64,000 bases of DNA, from positions 62,001 through 126,000 of the forward strand of contig JBAZKM010000003.1 of the NCBI GenBank assembly GCA_041650805.1, in the 5' to 3' direction. Source of the DNA: Candidatus Omnitrophota bacterium (GTDB taxonomy: Bacteria > Omnitrophota > Gorgyraeia > 2-01-FULL-45-10). The position numbers were made by a program, and so were the translations under genes. Shown in pieces: positions 8,357 to 17,226 of the stretch; within the stretch, counting starts at the first letter, position 1; each line of letters opens with the position of its first letter. Under the pieces are notes generated by a model, which was given only the letters and a program-made list of their open reading frames with translations, made no database searches and was not told the DNA's origin.

Positions 8357-9574
8357 ATGAAAAAAGATACGACCCTCGCATTTGTCATAACAGGCCACGT
8401 CGACCACGGCAAATCCACCCTCATCGGGAGGATCCTTTACGACACGAAGTCCCTGCCTAAGGACAGGATACGGGACGTCCTGGGTGCTTCTCTGGAGAAG
8501 GACGTCTTTGCCCATTTCCTCGACTGTTTCAGGGAGGAGAGGGAGAAGGATATGACGGTCGATACGACGCAGGTGTCATTCAGGACGAAACGGCGTACCT
8601 ATACGATAATAGACGCGCCCGGCCACAGGGAGTTCATAAAGAGCATGATCACCGGCGCCTCCTATGCGCGTATAGGGGTGCTCGTCGTAGATGTGAACGA
8701 AGGTCTGAAAGAGCAGACGAGGCGCCATGCCTCGATACTCTCCTTTCTCGGCATACGGAAGGTCATAGTGGCGATAAATAAGATGGACACGGTAAATTAT
8801 GAGAAGGACCGTTTCTCTCTTTTGCAGAAAGAGACCGAACGTTTACTCTCCAGGGTAGGGTTGAAGGCGCATCTCTTCATACCGATAAGCGCCCTGAAGG
8901 GCGAGAATATCCTCAAGAGGTCGAAGAGATGCAGGTGGTATAAAGGGCCGTCGCTTATCGAAGCCGTCGATTCTATGGATATCTCCCCGCGCGTCGATCC
9001 GCAAAATTTTGTTATGTGCGTCCAGGATAATTATCGTATAGACGGAAAGGATATCGTCGTGGGCAGGGTGGACTCCGGGGTCATCAGGAAAGGGCGCGAT
9101 GTCAGGATATTGCCCGGGAAGGGCAATGGAAAGGTGATATCCATAGAGCGCTTCCTGGAGAGAAGGGATGACGCCGGAACGGGCGAATCGATAGGGTTGG
9201 ACCTCGCCGCCAGGCATCCGCCGAAACGCGGCGATATACTCTGTGACGCGGCCGGCCGCCCCGGTCTACGGAGGCGCTTTGAAGCGGACATCCTTTTATT
9301 CGACAGGGATATAACGGTCGGAGAGCGTCTCGCCCTGCGCTGCTCCACCCAGGAGATGCGCGCCTCTATCGGAAAGATATTTAATAGGTTCGATTCTTCT
9401 ACGCTCGAGGAACTCGGCAAAAGCCCGCGGCTCAGATGCCTCGATATGGCGAGGGTCATCATAAAGACGGAAAGGCCGGTACTGGTAAGGCGATTTTGTG
9501 AAGATGAGAACCTGGGCAGGTTCGTCCTGGAGAAGGATAGCGTGATAGCCGCCTGCGGCATCGTGGTGAAGTGA
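8357..9574 (+). CDS. cysN: Sulfate adenylyltransferase subunit 1 (GTPase)
   Basis: This 405-residue translation-factor-like GTPase has all G motifs: GHVDHGKST (G1), DTTQVSF region (G2), DAPGHREF (G3), NKMD (G4) and SALKG (G5), followed by two beta-barrel domains. CysN uses GTP hydrolysis to drive APS synthesis by CysD. There is no C-terminal APS-kinase (CysC) fusion, and no cysC or cysH gene lies nearby. The stretch between cysD and the RiPP-type cassette is short and has no visible terminator, so cysDN may be transcribed into the cassette. Elongation factor Tu is excluded by the CysD partner and the DTKSLPKDRI segment after G1. Confidence 0.88.
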   Translation: MKKDTTLAFVITGHVDHGKSTLIGRILYDTKSLPKDRIRDVLGASLEKDVFAHFLDCFREEREKDMTVDTTQVSFRTKRRTYTIIDAPGHREFIKSMITGASYARIGVLVVDVNEGLKEQTRRHASILSFLGIRKVIVAINKMDTVNYEKDRFSLLQKETERLLSRVGLKAHLFIPISALKGENILKRSKRCRWYKGPSLIEAVDSMDISPRVDPQNFVMCVQDNYRIDGKDIVVGRVDSGVIRKGRDVRILPGKGNGKVISIERFLERRDDAGTGESIGLDLAARHPPKRGDILCDAAGRPGLRRRFEADILLFDRDITVGERLALRCSTQEMRASIGKIFNRFDSSTLEELGKSPRLRCLDMARVIIKTERPVLVRRFCEDENLGRFVLEKDSVIAACGIVVK

Positions 9575-9628
9575 AGATATCTATATAACAGATGTCGCAA
9601 AGTAACGGCAAAAAAGGGAGGAGATGAT

Positions 9629-9859
9629 ATGCCAAGCGGTCCGAAAAGAAGATATGTAAAACCGGTGATCACAAGGATACAGCTTGATCACACACAGGCG
9701 GTTCTGACGGCATGCAGGGTGGGCGGTACGTTCCTTAATTTAGCAAAGAACTTTTGCTATTTTAACGGCGGGACTCTTTATACTTGTAGAGTGACCCCAA
9801 GAGGAGCGGGAAAGTTTTCCAATGCCACTTCGCGCGAACTCGGAAGCGGCGCCACATAA
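9629..9859 (+). CDS. Candidate RiPP precursor peptide
   Basis: This 76-residue peptide has a strong ribosome-binding site (AGGGAGGAG) ahead of its ATG. The N-terminal part (YVKPVITRIQLDHTQAVLTAC, residues 9-29, split here as YVKPVITRI and QLDHTQAVLTAC) has the alternating hydrophobic strand typical of leaders recognised by PqqD-like domains. A GG at 32-33 could mark leader cleavage. The presumed core is rich in Gly, Ser, Thr and Asn, contains Cys43 and Cys53 (Cys29 lies before the GG) and Arg54, Arg58 and Arg69. It is immediately followed by HprK-like, PqqD-like and three radical SAM genes, which is the basis for the call. No homologous natural product was recognised; which residues are modified is unknown. 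Confidence 0.75.
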   Translation: MPSGPKRRYVKPVITRIQLDHTQAVLTACRVGGTFLNLAKNFCYFNGGTLYTCRVTPRGAGKFSNATSRELGSGAT

Positions 9860-9873
9860 CAGGCCTTCCGAAA

Positions 9874-10935
9874 ATGATAGATTTTAAAATAAATGTAGCC
9901 GGGAATATCATCCGTTTTAGGTGTGATGACCCCGTACCGCTGTATGACCCATCAGACAACATGGGGTTAAAAAATTTTTTGTACTCAGGCACCAGGGAAG
10001 AGGATATCGTATTCGATATAAAGTATGGTCCGATGCCGTCATTCTGCGGGAGAGAGGTACTCTTCCGGGGCGGAGAAGAATGGGTCCGCTCAAAATGGAA
10101 CGGGAATACCCTTATAGAGTATATGGAGACACGTCTCCCCGGCAGGGTCGACCGCGCGGCAGTGATAGGCCCCGATATGAGGCGCGGGACGATATATGTA
10201 AATGCGGAGATGACCGGGGAGGAAGAGGCGGCGGCCCGCGGGATAAGAGAGGCGCGCATGACGGAAGAAGAGAAGGCGCAGAGGATGGATAGGCGGGCAA
10301 AGCGGAAAGCTATGGCGAAGAGCATTGTGTGTAAAATGCCGCCGGAAGGGGTGATACTGGGCAGGCGCATCATGGGGGATACCAGAGGCCGTCTTTTCCA
10401 GTCATTCATTATAGAATATTTGGTGAAAAAAAGAGTAGGCATTCTGGTCCATTCCGCGTGCATAAAGGCATTCGGCGAGACACATCTCTATATGGGTCCG
10501 TCCGGCGCTGGCAAGAGCACGATCTCAAGGATCTTCCATGAGAACGCCGGCGCGCGGGTGCTTAATGACGACAGGGCCATACTGATCCAGGATGAAGGCG
10601 TGATCGACTTTTGCAACGCCCCTTGGGCGGGTGATTTTGCCGGCCGTTGCGACATCGATGCGGAAGAGCGGGTAAGGATAGACAGGATATTCTTCATCTA
10701 TCACGAGAAGGATAATATAGCGAGGAGGGTCCCGGATGCCGAAGCCGTATCGTACTTATTCAGGAACAGTTTCCCGGTATTCTGGGACAAGGAGGACCTG
10801 GACTTTGTAATATCTTTGTTTAAGGAGTTGGTGAAGTCATCCCGTTGTTATCGCCTCGGGTTTGTCAGGGACGGCAGCGTAACGGGGACCATACGCAAAT
10901 TGATAGAAGTGGAGGATGAAGATGGAATGGAATAA
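9874..10935 (+). CDS. HPr-kinase-like protein of the RiPP cassette (ScmC-like)
   Basis: This 353-residue protein has a C-terminal HprK-type P-loop domain: GPSGAGKST at residues 208-216 and a Walker-B-like NDDRAIL near 230. The first 200 residues match nothing I recognise and include a charged Glu/Ala/Arg-rich stretch at about 105-150. HprK-like proteins are recurrent in peptide-modification clusters, including the SynChlorMet cassette (ScmC, from memory), and lasso-peptide kinases of the PadeK type phosphorylate a precursor Ser. A role in phosphorylating the precursor at 9629 is therefore plausible but inferred. No PTS HPr gene is nearby, which argues against a true HPr kinase. It overlaps the PqqD-like gene by 14 bases. 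Confidence 0.75.
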   Translation: MIDFKINVAGNIIRFRCDDPVPLYDPSDNMGLKNFLYSGTREEDIVFDIKYGPMPSFCGREVLFRGGEEWVRSKWNGNTLIEYMETRLPGRVDRAAVIGPDMRRGTIYVNAEMTGEEEAAARGIREARMTEEEKAQRMDRRAKRKAMAKSIVCKMPPEGVILGRRIMGDTRGRLFQSFIIEYLVKKRVGILVHSACIKAFGETHLYMGPSGAGKSTISRIFHENAGARVLNDDRAILIQDEGVIDFCNAPWAGDFAGRCDIDAEERVRIDRIFFIYHEKDNIARRVPDAEAVSYLFRNSFPVFWDKEDLDFVISLFKELVKSSRCYRLGFVRDGSVTGTIRKLIEVEDEDGME

Positions 10936-11203
10936 GATATACAGGAAGAACCCGGATATAGTGTCGCGAGAGATAGATAATGAGATGATACTGGTACCGG
11001 TCTACAGGACGAGCAAGGATATAAACGAGATGTACACGCTGAACAGGACGGCCCGGGATATATGGAATATGGTAGACGGCAAGAATACGATCACCGATAT
11101 AAATAGAAAGATGTCGGCCTCATACAAGGTGGATCCCCACCGGCTCGAGGAAGACCTTAAAGAGTTCATTAGAGACATGAAAGAGATAAAGGCGATAGAG
11201 TAG
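10922..11203 (+). CDS. PqqD-like RiPP recognition element protein
   Basis: This 93-residue protein is a stand-alone PqqD-like winged-helix domain that would bind the precursor leader and present it to the radical SAM enzymes. Recognisable features are the central block MYTLNRTARDIWNMVDGKNT and the C-terminal helix with YKVDPHRLEEDLKEFI. The frame opens at 10916, but GGAGG at 10911-10915 would abut that ATG; the ATG at 10922 is spaced six bases from it and is preferred. It overlaps the HprK-like gene and is three bases from the first radical SAM gene, consistent with one translationally coupled unit. Confidence 0.88.
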   Translation: MEWNKIYRKNPDIVSREIDNEMILVPVYRTSKDINEMYTLNRTARDIWNMVDGKNTITDINRKMSASYKVDPHRLEEDLKEFIRDMKEIKAIE

Positions 11204-11206
11204 TTT

Positions 11207-12289
11207 GTGATAAAGACGGCCCCTCACAGGAGTTTCATGGATACCCTGCTCTTATCAAGAAAGGCAGGTTTGTGCAGGCCTGTCCATGCGCAGATAGAGC
11301 TCACCTACAGATGCAATCTTCAGTGCGTGCATTGTTACTGTAAAGGGTCGGAAAAAAACGGTGAACTGGGCCTGCCGGAATGGAAGGAGATATTAACGAA
11401 ACTTCACCGCTCCGGTGTACTATACCTGGAGATAACCGGCGGCGAGCCGCTCCTAAGGGACGACTTCACGGAGATATACGATCTTGCGAGGTCGAAAGGT
11501 TTTTTAATAACATTATTCACGAACGGGTCATTGCTCACCGACCGGCTCATACGACACCTTGCCGAGAAACCTCCCCATTCGATAGAAATAACATTGAACG
11601 GCATAACGAAAGATACGTATGAATCGATCACCGGGGTCGAGGGGTCCTTTGAGAAGGTGATGGATGCTATACATAAAGTGTCTTGTAAGCGGCTCCCTCT
11701 CGTCTTGAAATCCAACGGTCTCAGGCAGAACAAGGGCGAGATAGTCGCTATAAAAAAGTTCACCGAAGAGTTATTGGGGAAGAAGAGATTCAAATTCGAC
11801 TCTTTTGTGACGCCGCGCCTGGACGGAGAGAGGACTCCCTGTGACCACCGGCTTTCCGCACGCGAGATAGCCGGGATAGAGGGTTTGGATGCCGAAATGA
11901 GCGCCCAGAGGGAAGAAGAGTTCGGGGCATGGAAGGATATCATAAAATACCCGGCACGCAAGTACCATTGTAATGCGCACCTTACGCATCTATATATAAC
12001 GCCTTATGGGAGGTTGAGGTTCTGCCATCTGACGGACAAATATTCCGGCGACCTGCGCAGGTCTTCCGTATCGGGCATAATGAACGGCGCGATCGCGCAT
12101 ATCCGCAGAGAGAAATACAGGGCAGGCTCAGAATGCATAAGTTGTGATGCAAGGGAGTTCTGCCATCACTGCCCGCCGCGCGCATTCCTTGAGACAGGAG
12201 ACGAAGACGCGGCGGTGCCGTACTTTTGCGAATTGGCGCGCGCAAAGAAGGCGCAAAAAGGGCGGTTTGACGTATCCCAGAGAGTATGA
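11207..12289 (+). CDS. Radical SAM/SPASM peptide-modifying enzyme 1
   Basis: This 360-residue protein has the radical SAM motif CNLQCVHC (Cys36, Cys40, Cys43) followed by the GGEPLL block, and a C-terminal SPASM-like Cys cluster (CHLTD, CISCDAREFCHHCPP and a final FCELA Cys). Such enzymes use S-adenosylmethionine and auxiliary iron-sulfur clusters to form C-C, C-S or other crosslinks in peptides. The GTG start gives MIKTAPHRSF, which aligns with the start of the third enzyme (MIRTRQYRSW); an ATG at 11237 preceded by AGGAG is the alternative. It is related to, but clearly distinct from, the two downstream paralogues. Confidence 0.9.
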   Translation: MIKTAPHRSFMDTLLLSRKAGLCRPVHAQIELTYRCNLQCVHCYCKGSEKNGELGLPEWKEILTKLHRSGVLYLEITGGEPLLRDDFTEIYDLARSKGFLITLFTNGSLLTDRLIRHLAEKPPHSIEITLNGITKDTYESITGVEGSFEKVMDAIHKVSCKRLPLVLKSNGLRQNKGEIVAIKKFTEELLGKKRFKFDSFVTPRLDGERTPCDHRLSAREIAGIEGLDAEMSAQREEEFGAWKDIIKYPARKYHCNAHLTHLYITPYGRLRFCHLTDKYSGDLRRSSVSGIMNGAIAHIRREKYRAGSECISCDAREFCHHCPPRAFLETGDEDAAVPYFCELARAKKAQKGRFDVSQRV

Positions 12290-13383
12290 AAAATATAAGA
12301 TATCTTAAATTCATGCGGAGATTATGCGTATCCAACAGGAAGGCGCGCAGACCCCTCAAGGCGTTCTTTGAGCTCACATACAGGTGCAATCACAGGTGTG
12401 TGCACTGTTATAATGCCGCAAATGGGGAAGACGAGTTGTCGAGAGAAGAGGTATTCTCCGTCCTGGACCAGCTTGCCCGGATGGGCACCATCCAGATCGT
12501 CTTCACCGGAGGCGAGATATTCACCAGGCCCGATATAACGGACATATTGCTGCACTCGAGGAGAAGAGGTCTTCATACCATGCTTATGACAAACGGTTCC
12601 CTCATAACGGACCGGACGGCCGGCATGCTCAGGGATATCGGTATATCCGATGTAGATATATCGTTTCTCGGCTCCAGTAGAGAGACGTTTGATTCGATAA
12701 CACAGGTAGAGGGGAGTTATGATAAGGTCGTCTCCGGCGTAATGGCGCTCAGGCTAAAAGGCATAGTGCCTGTGCTTAAGGCATGTGCGATGAAGACGAA
12801 TATGGAGGAACTGGCGGATATATTCGAGATGGCCAGGCGCCTGGGCGCGTCTTTCGGATTCTCGCCTTCTGTGATCCCGCGGCTGGACCTTGATAAAAAA
12901 CCAACGTTCTTCAGGCTCACCTCAGAAGAATGTCTGGATATCAAAAACAGGCTCAACCTGCTGTGCCGGGCAAAGCCCTTAAAGCCGCATCTTTTGAAGA
13001 CGCGTATCAGAAAAGAAGCTAAACGGTATCCGGCCCGGACGACACGCGATGATGGCCGTCTCTTCAACTGCATGGCGGGCAATACGACTATATGTATCAA
13101 CCCTTACGGCGAGATAAAACCATGTCTCATCTTACCCCAACCCGCATACTCTATACGCGGCAGCACAGTTGAAGAGGGGTGGGATAAGATAAAAAGGTTT
13201 GTAGACGATATAAGGCCGCCTGAAGGATGGAGATGCGCTTCGTGCGAATATGAGAGATGGTGCGCAAAGTGTCCCGCCATGGCCTACCTCAACTCGGGAG
13301 ATATCTTCGGGTGTACCGACCATCTCAAAGAGTCGGCGCGCGCCGGAAAAGAAAAGTATGAAGATAGCGCGAGGGCGGGATGA
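12286..13383 (+). CDS. Radical SAM/SPASM peptide-modifying enzyme 2
   Basis: This 365-residue paralogue starts with an ATGA overlap on the previous gene. The cluster motif is CNHRCVHC (Cys34, Cys38, Cys41), followed by FTGGEIFTRPDI. Auxiliary-cluster cysteines occur in FNCMAG, IKPCLILP and WRCASCEYERWCAKCP, ending with FGCTDH. It differs from enzymes 1 and 3 in the C-terminal cluster spacing, so the three probably carry out different steps rather than being redundant. The precise reaction cannot be read from sequence. Confidence 0.9.
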   Translation: MKNIRYLKFMRRLCVSNRKARRPLKAFFELTYRCNHRCVHCYNAANGEDELSREEVFSVLDQLARMGTIQIVFTGGEIFTRPDITDILLHSRRRGLHTMLMTNGSLITDRTAGMLRDIGISDVDISFLGSSRETFDSITQVEGSYDKVVSGVMALRLKGIVPVLKACAMKTNMEELADIFEMARRLGASFGFSPSVIPRLDLDKKPTFFRLTSEECLDIKNRLNLLCRAKPLKPHLLKTRIRKEAKRYPARTTRDDGRLFNCMAGNTTICINPYGEIKPCLILPQPAYSIRGSTVEEGWDKIKRFVDDIRPPEGWRCASCEYERWCAKCPAMAYLNSGDIFGCTDHLKESARAGKEKYEDSARAG

Positions 13384-14432
13384 TCAGGACTCGACAGTAC
13401 AGAAGTTGGAGCGCCGTATTTCACGAAGACCACGCCGCCCGTCCCATCTCGATACAGATGGAGCTTACCTACAGATGTCCGCTCCATTGCATACACTGCT
13501 ATTCCGACTGCTACAACAACCCGGGGTCAGAAGATAAGGAGTTATCCGCGGACGGCGTAAAGGATATGATGGATAAGCTATATGACGCCGGGTGCCTATG
13601 GCTCTGTCTTACCGGCGGTGACCCTCTGGTAAGGTCCGATTTTCCTGATATATATGAGTATGCCAGGAGGAAGGGGTTTGTGGTGACCGTCTTTACAAGC
13701 CTTGCCTCTCTGGACGATGTAGTATTGAAAAAGTTCATAGATATCCCGCCGTTTGTCATCGAGGTGACGGTAAACGGCGCCACGCCTGAGACGTATGAAC
13801 GCGTATCGCAGGTCAAGGGTTCCTTCAGCAGGGTGATGGCCAATATGAAGAAGATAACGGATGCCCGGCTTCCGCTCAGGATAAAGGCGATGGTACTCAG
13901 AGAGAATATGCATGAGATGGATATACTCTCTGATCTGGGCAGGTCTTTCGGATGCGATGTAATGAGTAGCGCGATAATATCCGCCCGACTGGACGGTGAT
14001 AGCGCCCCTTGTAAACACAGGGTCGAAATAGACGATCTTGTGAGGAGCGGGCCCGCAGCCGGTGCGTATTGCGGCGCAGGATATTTAGATAAGGCAGACC
14101 CCGGGACACGGGACCGGGAGAAGAATACGTTATTCTCTTGCCCTGCAGGGAAGTGGCAATGGAATATAGACCCTGTGGGCCGGCTCTCCTTATGCGCGCA
14201 TCTCAGGGAGCCGTCTTATGATCTATCGAAGGGTGACCTGAAAGACGGCATGAGGGCACTGTACGGATATGTAAAGACCGGGGGTTTTTCAAAGCCATCC
14301 GAATGCGAAAGGTGCGAAATACGCCGCCTTTGCTATTCCTGCCCGGGAAGGGCAAAGCTCGAAACGGGTGATGAAGGGACGCCGGTGCCCTATTTCTGCG
14401 AATTGGCCAGGAGAGAGGCCGAGAGGTCATGA
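13380..14432 (+). CDS. Radical SAM/SPASM peptide-modifying enzyme 3
   Basis: This 350-residue paralogue overlaps the previous gene by four bases. The motif is CPLHCIHC (Cys33, Cys37, Cys40) with TGGDPLV in place of the more usual GGEP block. C-terminal auxiliary cysteines appear in FSCPAG, LSLCAHL, CERCEIRRLCYSCPG and the terminal FCELARR. The C-terminus is very similar to enzyme 1 (both have E-TGDE-VPYFCELAR), suggesting they are the closest pair. It is part of the same coupled unit as the precursor and the PqqD-like protein. Confidence 0.9.
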   Translation: MIRTRQYRSWSAVFHEDHAARPISIQMELTYRCPLHCIHCYSDCYNNPGSEDKELSADGVKDMMDKLYDAGCLWLCLTGGDPLVRSDFPDIYEYARRKGFVVTVFTSLASLDDVVLKKFIDIPPFVIEVTVNGATPETYERVSQVKGSFSRVMANMKKITDARLPLRIKAMVLRENMHEMDILSDLGRSFGCDVMSSAIISARLDGDSAPCKHRVEIDDLVRSGPAAGAYCGAGYLDKADPGTRDREKNTLFSCPAGKWQWNIDPVGRLSLCAHLREPSYDLSKGDLKDGMRALYGYVKTGGFSKPSECERCEIRRLCYSCPGRAKLETGDEGTPVPYFCELARREAERS

Positions 14433-16072
14433 TGAAGAAAAAGGTTCTTGTGATAGGGCTTGACGGTGCGACATTAGATATTATTAAGCCGCTTGCCGAT
14501 AATGGGAGGTTGCCGAACTTTTCCCGGTTGATGAGAGAAGGTTCGTACGGAGTCCTGAAGAGCACCATCCCGCCCGTAACCCCATGCGCATGGACCAGTT
14601 TCGCGACAGGCAAGGACCCTTCAAAGCACGGCCTGTATGATTTCACGCTGTATGAGGGGGATCCGGAGAAGCAGACGAACGTGAACAGGACGTTCGCGAA
14701 GGCAAAGTCGTTATGGAGGATATTGACGGAGAACGGGAAGAGAAGTATCGTCATCGATGTGCCGTTTACCTATCCTCCTGAAGAGATAAACGGGTGCATA
14801 ATCGCAAGGGAATTTTCACCCAGCGGGAAAAATTGTGCATATCCCAGGTCGTTATACGGATACCTGAAGAAGAACGGATTTATTAAAAAGGCGCCCGCGG
14901 AATTGAACGAAGTCCATCGCCACGACAACGCCCGGAACAGGGTTGACCGGAAGGTGATAAGTAAAATAGAGGCAAAGAGGATATCGGCAGAAAAAATAGC
15001 TAAAAATTTTCGAGAGTTGACGGAAGGCGTAGACAGGAACATACGGCTTTGCCGGCAGCTTATGGCAGAAGAGGAATGGGACTTATTCGTGGCCGTATTC
15101 ATGTCGGCCGATCACGCCGGCCATTCGTTCTGGGGTGATAAAGGAAAGGTACATAAGGTATATGAAAAACTCGATGAAGCGGTGGGGATGCTCTTCCGGT
15201 TCGCCGGGCCGGAGACCTTGAAGCTGATAATCTCCGATCACGGTTTTACCTCGGTCCCCTATGCCTTCAACATAAACGAATGGCTGTGTTCCAAGGGGTT
15301 CCTGGACAAAAAGATAGATATCCCGTATCAGGATACCAGAAAGAGGCTGCGCAAGGTCTTGAAAAAGATACGGGACGATGCCGCTGAACGAAGACGCGGC
15401 AGGAAATATAAGTTCAAAAAATTTAAGTTTATATTGAATACCGATTATTCAAAGTCGAGGGCGTATCTGCAGTCGTTCACCTCTTACGGGGTGAGGATAA
15501 ATCTGAAAAAGAGAGACGATCGGGGGATAGTCGGAGCGGATGAATACCGACCCATGAGAGAATATCTCATAAAAGAACTGAGCAGGTTAAACCATCCCCT
15601 GACAGGCAAAAAGTTATTTGAGCATGTGTTGAAAAAAGAAGAGGTGTACGCGCCGGGTCCTTTCGGCACGGATCCGGCCCCAGACATATTCTTGCTGACC
15701 GAGGGAATGGAGACGGCACTCGACGGAAAATTTGACCGGGATGCCAGAGTATTTAAAAAGACGGTAAAAGGGTACGGTTTTCATCATATAGACGGAATAT
15801 TATTTGTCGAGGGAGAAGATATAAAAAATGGCCGCATATCGAACGCCGGCATCACCGATATAGCCCCGACCATACTCCATATCCTCGGTATACCCATCCC
15901 GGCAGATATGGACGGGAGGGTCTTAAAGGAGATCTTCAGCGATAGCTCCGAAGCGCGTAAAAAGGATGTCAGGCATGGCGCCGCCGCAACGGCGCGACAG
16001 CGTAGAGAGATATACCCGGATAGCGATGATGAGGATGTGAGGGCAAAGCTTGCCGCTCTGGGGTACCTGTGA
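14429..16072 (+). CDS. Alkaline-phosphatase-superfamily (type I phosphodiesterase-like) protein
   Basis: This 547-residue protein belongs to the nucleotide pyrophosphatase/phosphodiesterase branch of the AlkP superfamily. The N-terminus VIGLDGATLDII supplies the first metal-binding Asp, PPVTPCAWTSFATGKDPSKHG carries the nucleophile region (given here as PPVTPCAWTS and FATGKDPSKHG), SADHAGHSFWG and ISDHGFTSV give the remaining metal ligands, and GFHHIDG with DIAPTILHILG close the active site. There is no signal peptide, so it should act in the cytoplasm. It overlaps the third radical SAM gene by four bases. It could hydrolyse a phospho- or phosphodiester-modified intermediate; the substrate is unknown. 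Confidence 0.85.
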   Translation: MMKKKVLVIGLDGATLDIIKPLADNGRLPNFSRLMREGSYGVLKSTIPPVTPCAWTSFATGKDPSKHGLYDFTLYEGDPEKQTNVNRTFAKAKSLWRILTENGKRSIVIDVPFTYPPEEINGCIIAREFSPSGKNCAYPRSLYGYLKKNGFIKKAPAELNEVHRHDNARNRVDRKVISKIEAKRISAEKIAKNFRELTEGVDRNIRLCRQLMAEEEWDLFVAVFMSADHAGHSFWGDKGKVHKVYEKLDEAVGMLFRFAGPETLKLIISDHGFTSVPYAFNINEWLCSKGFLDKKIDIPYQDTRKRLRKVLKKIRDDAAERRRGRKYKFKKFKFILNTDYSKSRAYLQSFTSYGVRINLKKRDDRGIVGADEYRPMREYLIKELSRLNHPLTGKKLFEHVLKKEEVYAPGPFGTDPAPDIFLLTEGMETALDGKFDRDARVFKKTVKGYGFHHIDGILFVEGEDIKNGRISNAGITDIAPTILHILGIPIPADMDGRVLKEIFSDSSEARKKDVRHGAAATARQRREIYPDSDDEDVRAKLAALGYL

Positions 16073-17226
16073 AGATCCCGATAAAGACGGTGGAAGATCA
16101 CCACGAGGCATATTATTTCTGGAGAGGCCTGGGTATGAGGAATGCCGTCCTCCTCCATTTTGATGCGCACATAGATCTTGAATTAGATCCTCCGATCGAA
16201 TCGGTCATGACCGCCGATACCAAAGAAGGCCTGAAGAGACGGTTCGAAACTTACCTCAGGTTTAAAGAGCGGTGCAGGGGCGAGAGGGACCCGATAGATC
16301 CGGGGAACTATATATATTCGGCGATGAGGGACGGCATCGTCAGCGACTTTTACTGGATAATACCCGGGGACCGCGGCGAACTTGACAGGTCCCTGGAAAA
16401 GGTAAAGGATATTTTGCGGCGAATATCTTCAAGAGGGGCGTCCCCGGCCGGAGAGGCGGCATATTCCGGTGGGATCCTGACGACGAAGATATATAACAGG
16501 GACCTTGTCGTCACCACTATCGAGGACCTGCCCCGGGGCATAGACAATGCGCTGATCGATATAGACACCGACTACCTGACGACCGATACCATAAGACGGT
16601 CCGACCCGCGGACCTGTATCGGGAAGAGGATACCATGGCTTTGGCCGGACCGGTTCGTCGCGGAATTAGGCCGCAAAAGGATAGAGCCGTTATGTGTGAC
16701 CGTATCCTATTCCGTGAACGGCGGCTATACCCCTATCATATATAAATTCCTGGGGGATGAGGTGTCGGCGCTTCTTAATGATGCAAAAAGCCCTTTCGTG
16801 GACGCGCTCTCGGAGAGGAGCAGGGCCGTTCAGGCATTTCATAAAGAGGATTTCAGTGGCTCTATAAATATCCTGCTCGGACTCGCGAAGAAGGCTGACG
16901 GTATAAAGATGGACCGGTCCCTGAATGAGAAATTCATGGCGCATATACATTTCCTCTTATTCAGGTGCTATGCGGAGCTGGGGTCGCGCGCTGAGGCAAA
17001 AAGGCATTATCGATCCAGCGTAGCGCTCGACGGAACATACGGCGCCAGGGATAATAATTATGGACCGTTGTACCTGGGAACTGAGGGAAGGCTGGGGGAT
17101 GCGGAAAGGGAATTCAGGATGATCCTGGCGTCCGACAGGGGCAATCCGCATGCCTTATCAGGCACGGCAAAAGTATGGCTCAGGAAGGCGGGACGTCTCT
17201 CGCATGAGATACTCAAAGGTCGTTAA
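16069..17226 (+). CDS. UPF0489 family protein with TPR-like tail, candidate peptide arginase
   Basis: This 385-residue protein starts at a GTG overlapping the previous stop. Residues 8-170 carry the UPF0489 signatures: EDHHEAYYFW, LLHFDAHID (30-36) and LIDIDTDYL (162-170). DAHxD and DxDxxD are the metal-binding motifs of ureohydrolases such as arginase. A UPF0489 member, OspR, is known to convert Arg to ornithine in a RiPP precursor, so this gene may act on the Arg residues of the 9629 peptide; that is inference from family and context. The C-terminal 130 residues look like tetratricopeptide repeats (AKRHYRSSVALDGTYG, DAEREFRMILASDRGNPHAL), which may bind the peptide or partners. Confidence 0.8.
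   Translation: MKIPIKTVEDHHEAYYFWRGLGMRNAVLLHFDAHIDLELDPPIESVMTADTKEGLKRRFETYLRFKERCRGERDPIDPGNYIYSAMRDGIVSDFYWIIPGDRGELDRSLEKVKDILRRISSRGASPAGEAAYSGGILTTKIYNRDLVVTTIEDLPRGIDNALIDIDTDYLTTDTIRRSDPRTCIGKRIPWLWPDRFVAELGRKRIEPLCVTVSYSVNGGYTPIIYKFLGDEVSALLNDAKSPFVDALSERSRAVQAFHKEDFSGSINILLGLAKKADGIKMDRSLNEKFMAHIHFLLFRCYAELGSRAEAKRHYRSSVALDGTYGARDNNYGPLYLGTEGRLGDAEREFRMILASDRGNPHALSGTAKVWLRKAGRLSHEILKGR

Noticed and set aside
8357..9574. Elongation factor Tu or selenocysteine-specific factor SelB
   Set aside because: The adjacent cysD and CysN-type sequence after G1 identify it as the sulfate adenylyltransferase GTPase.
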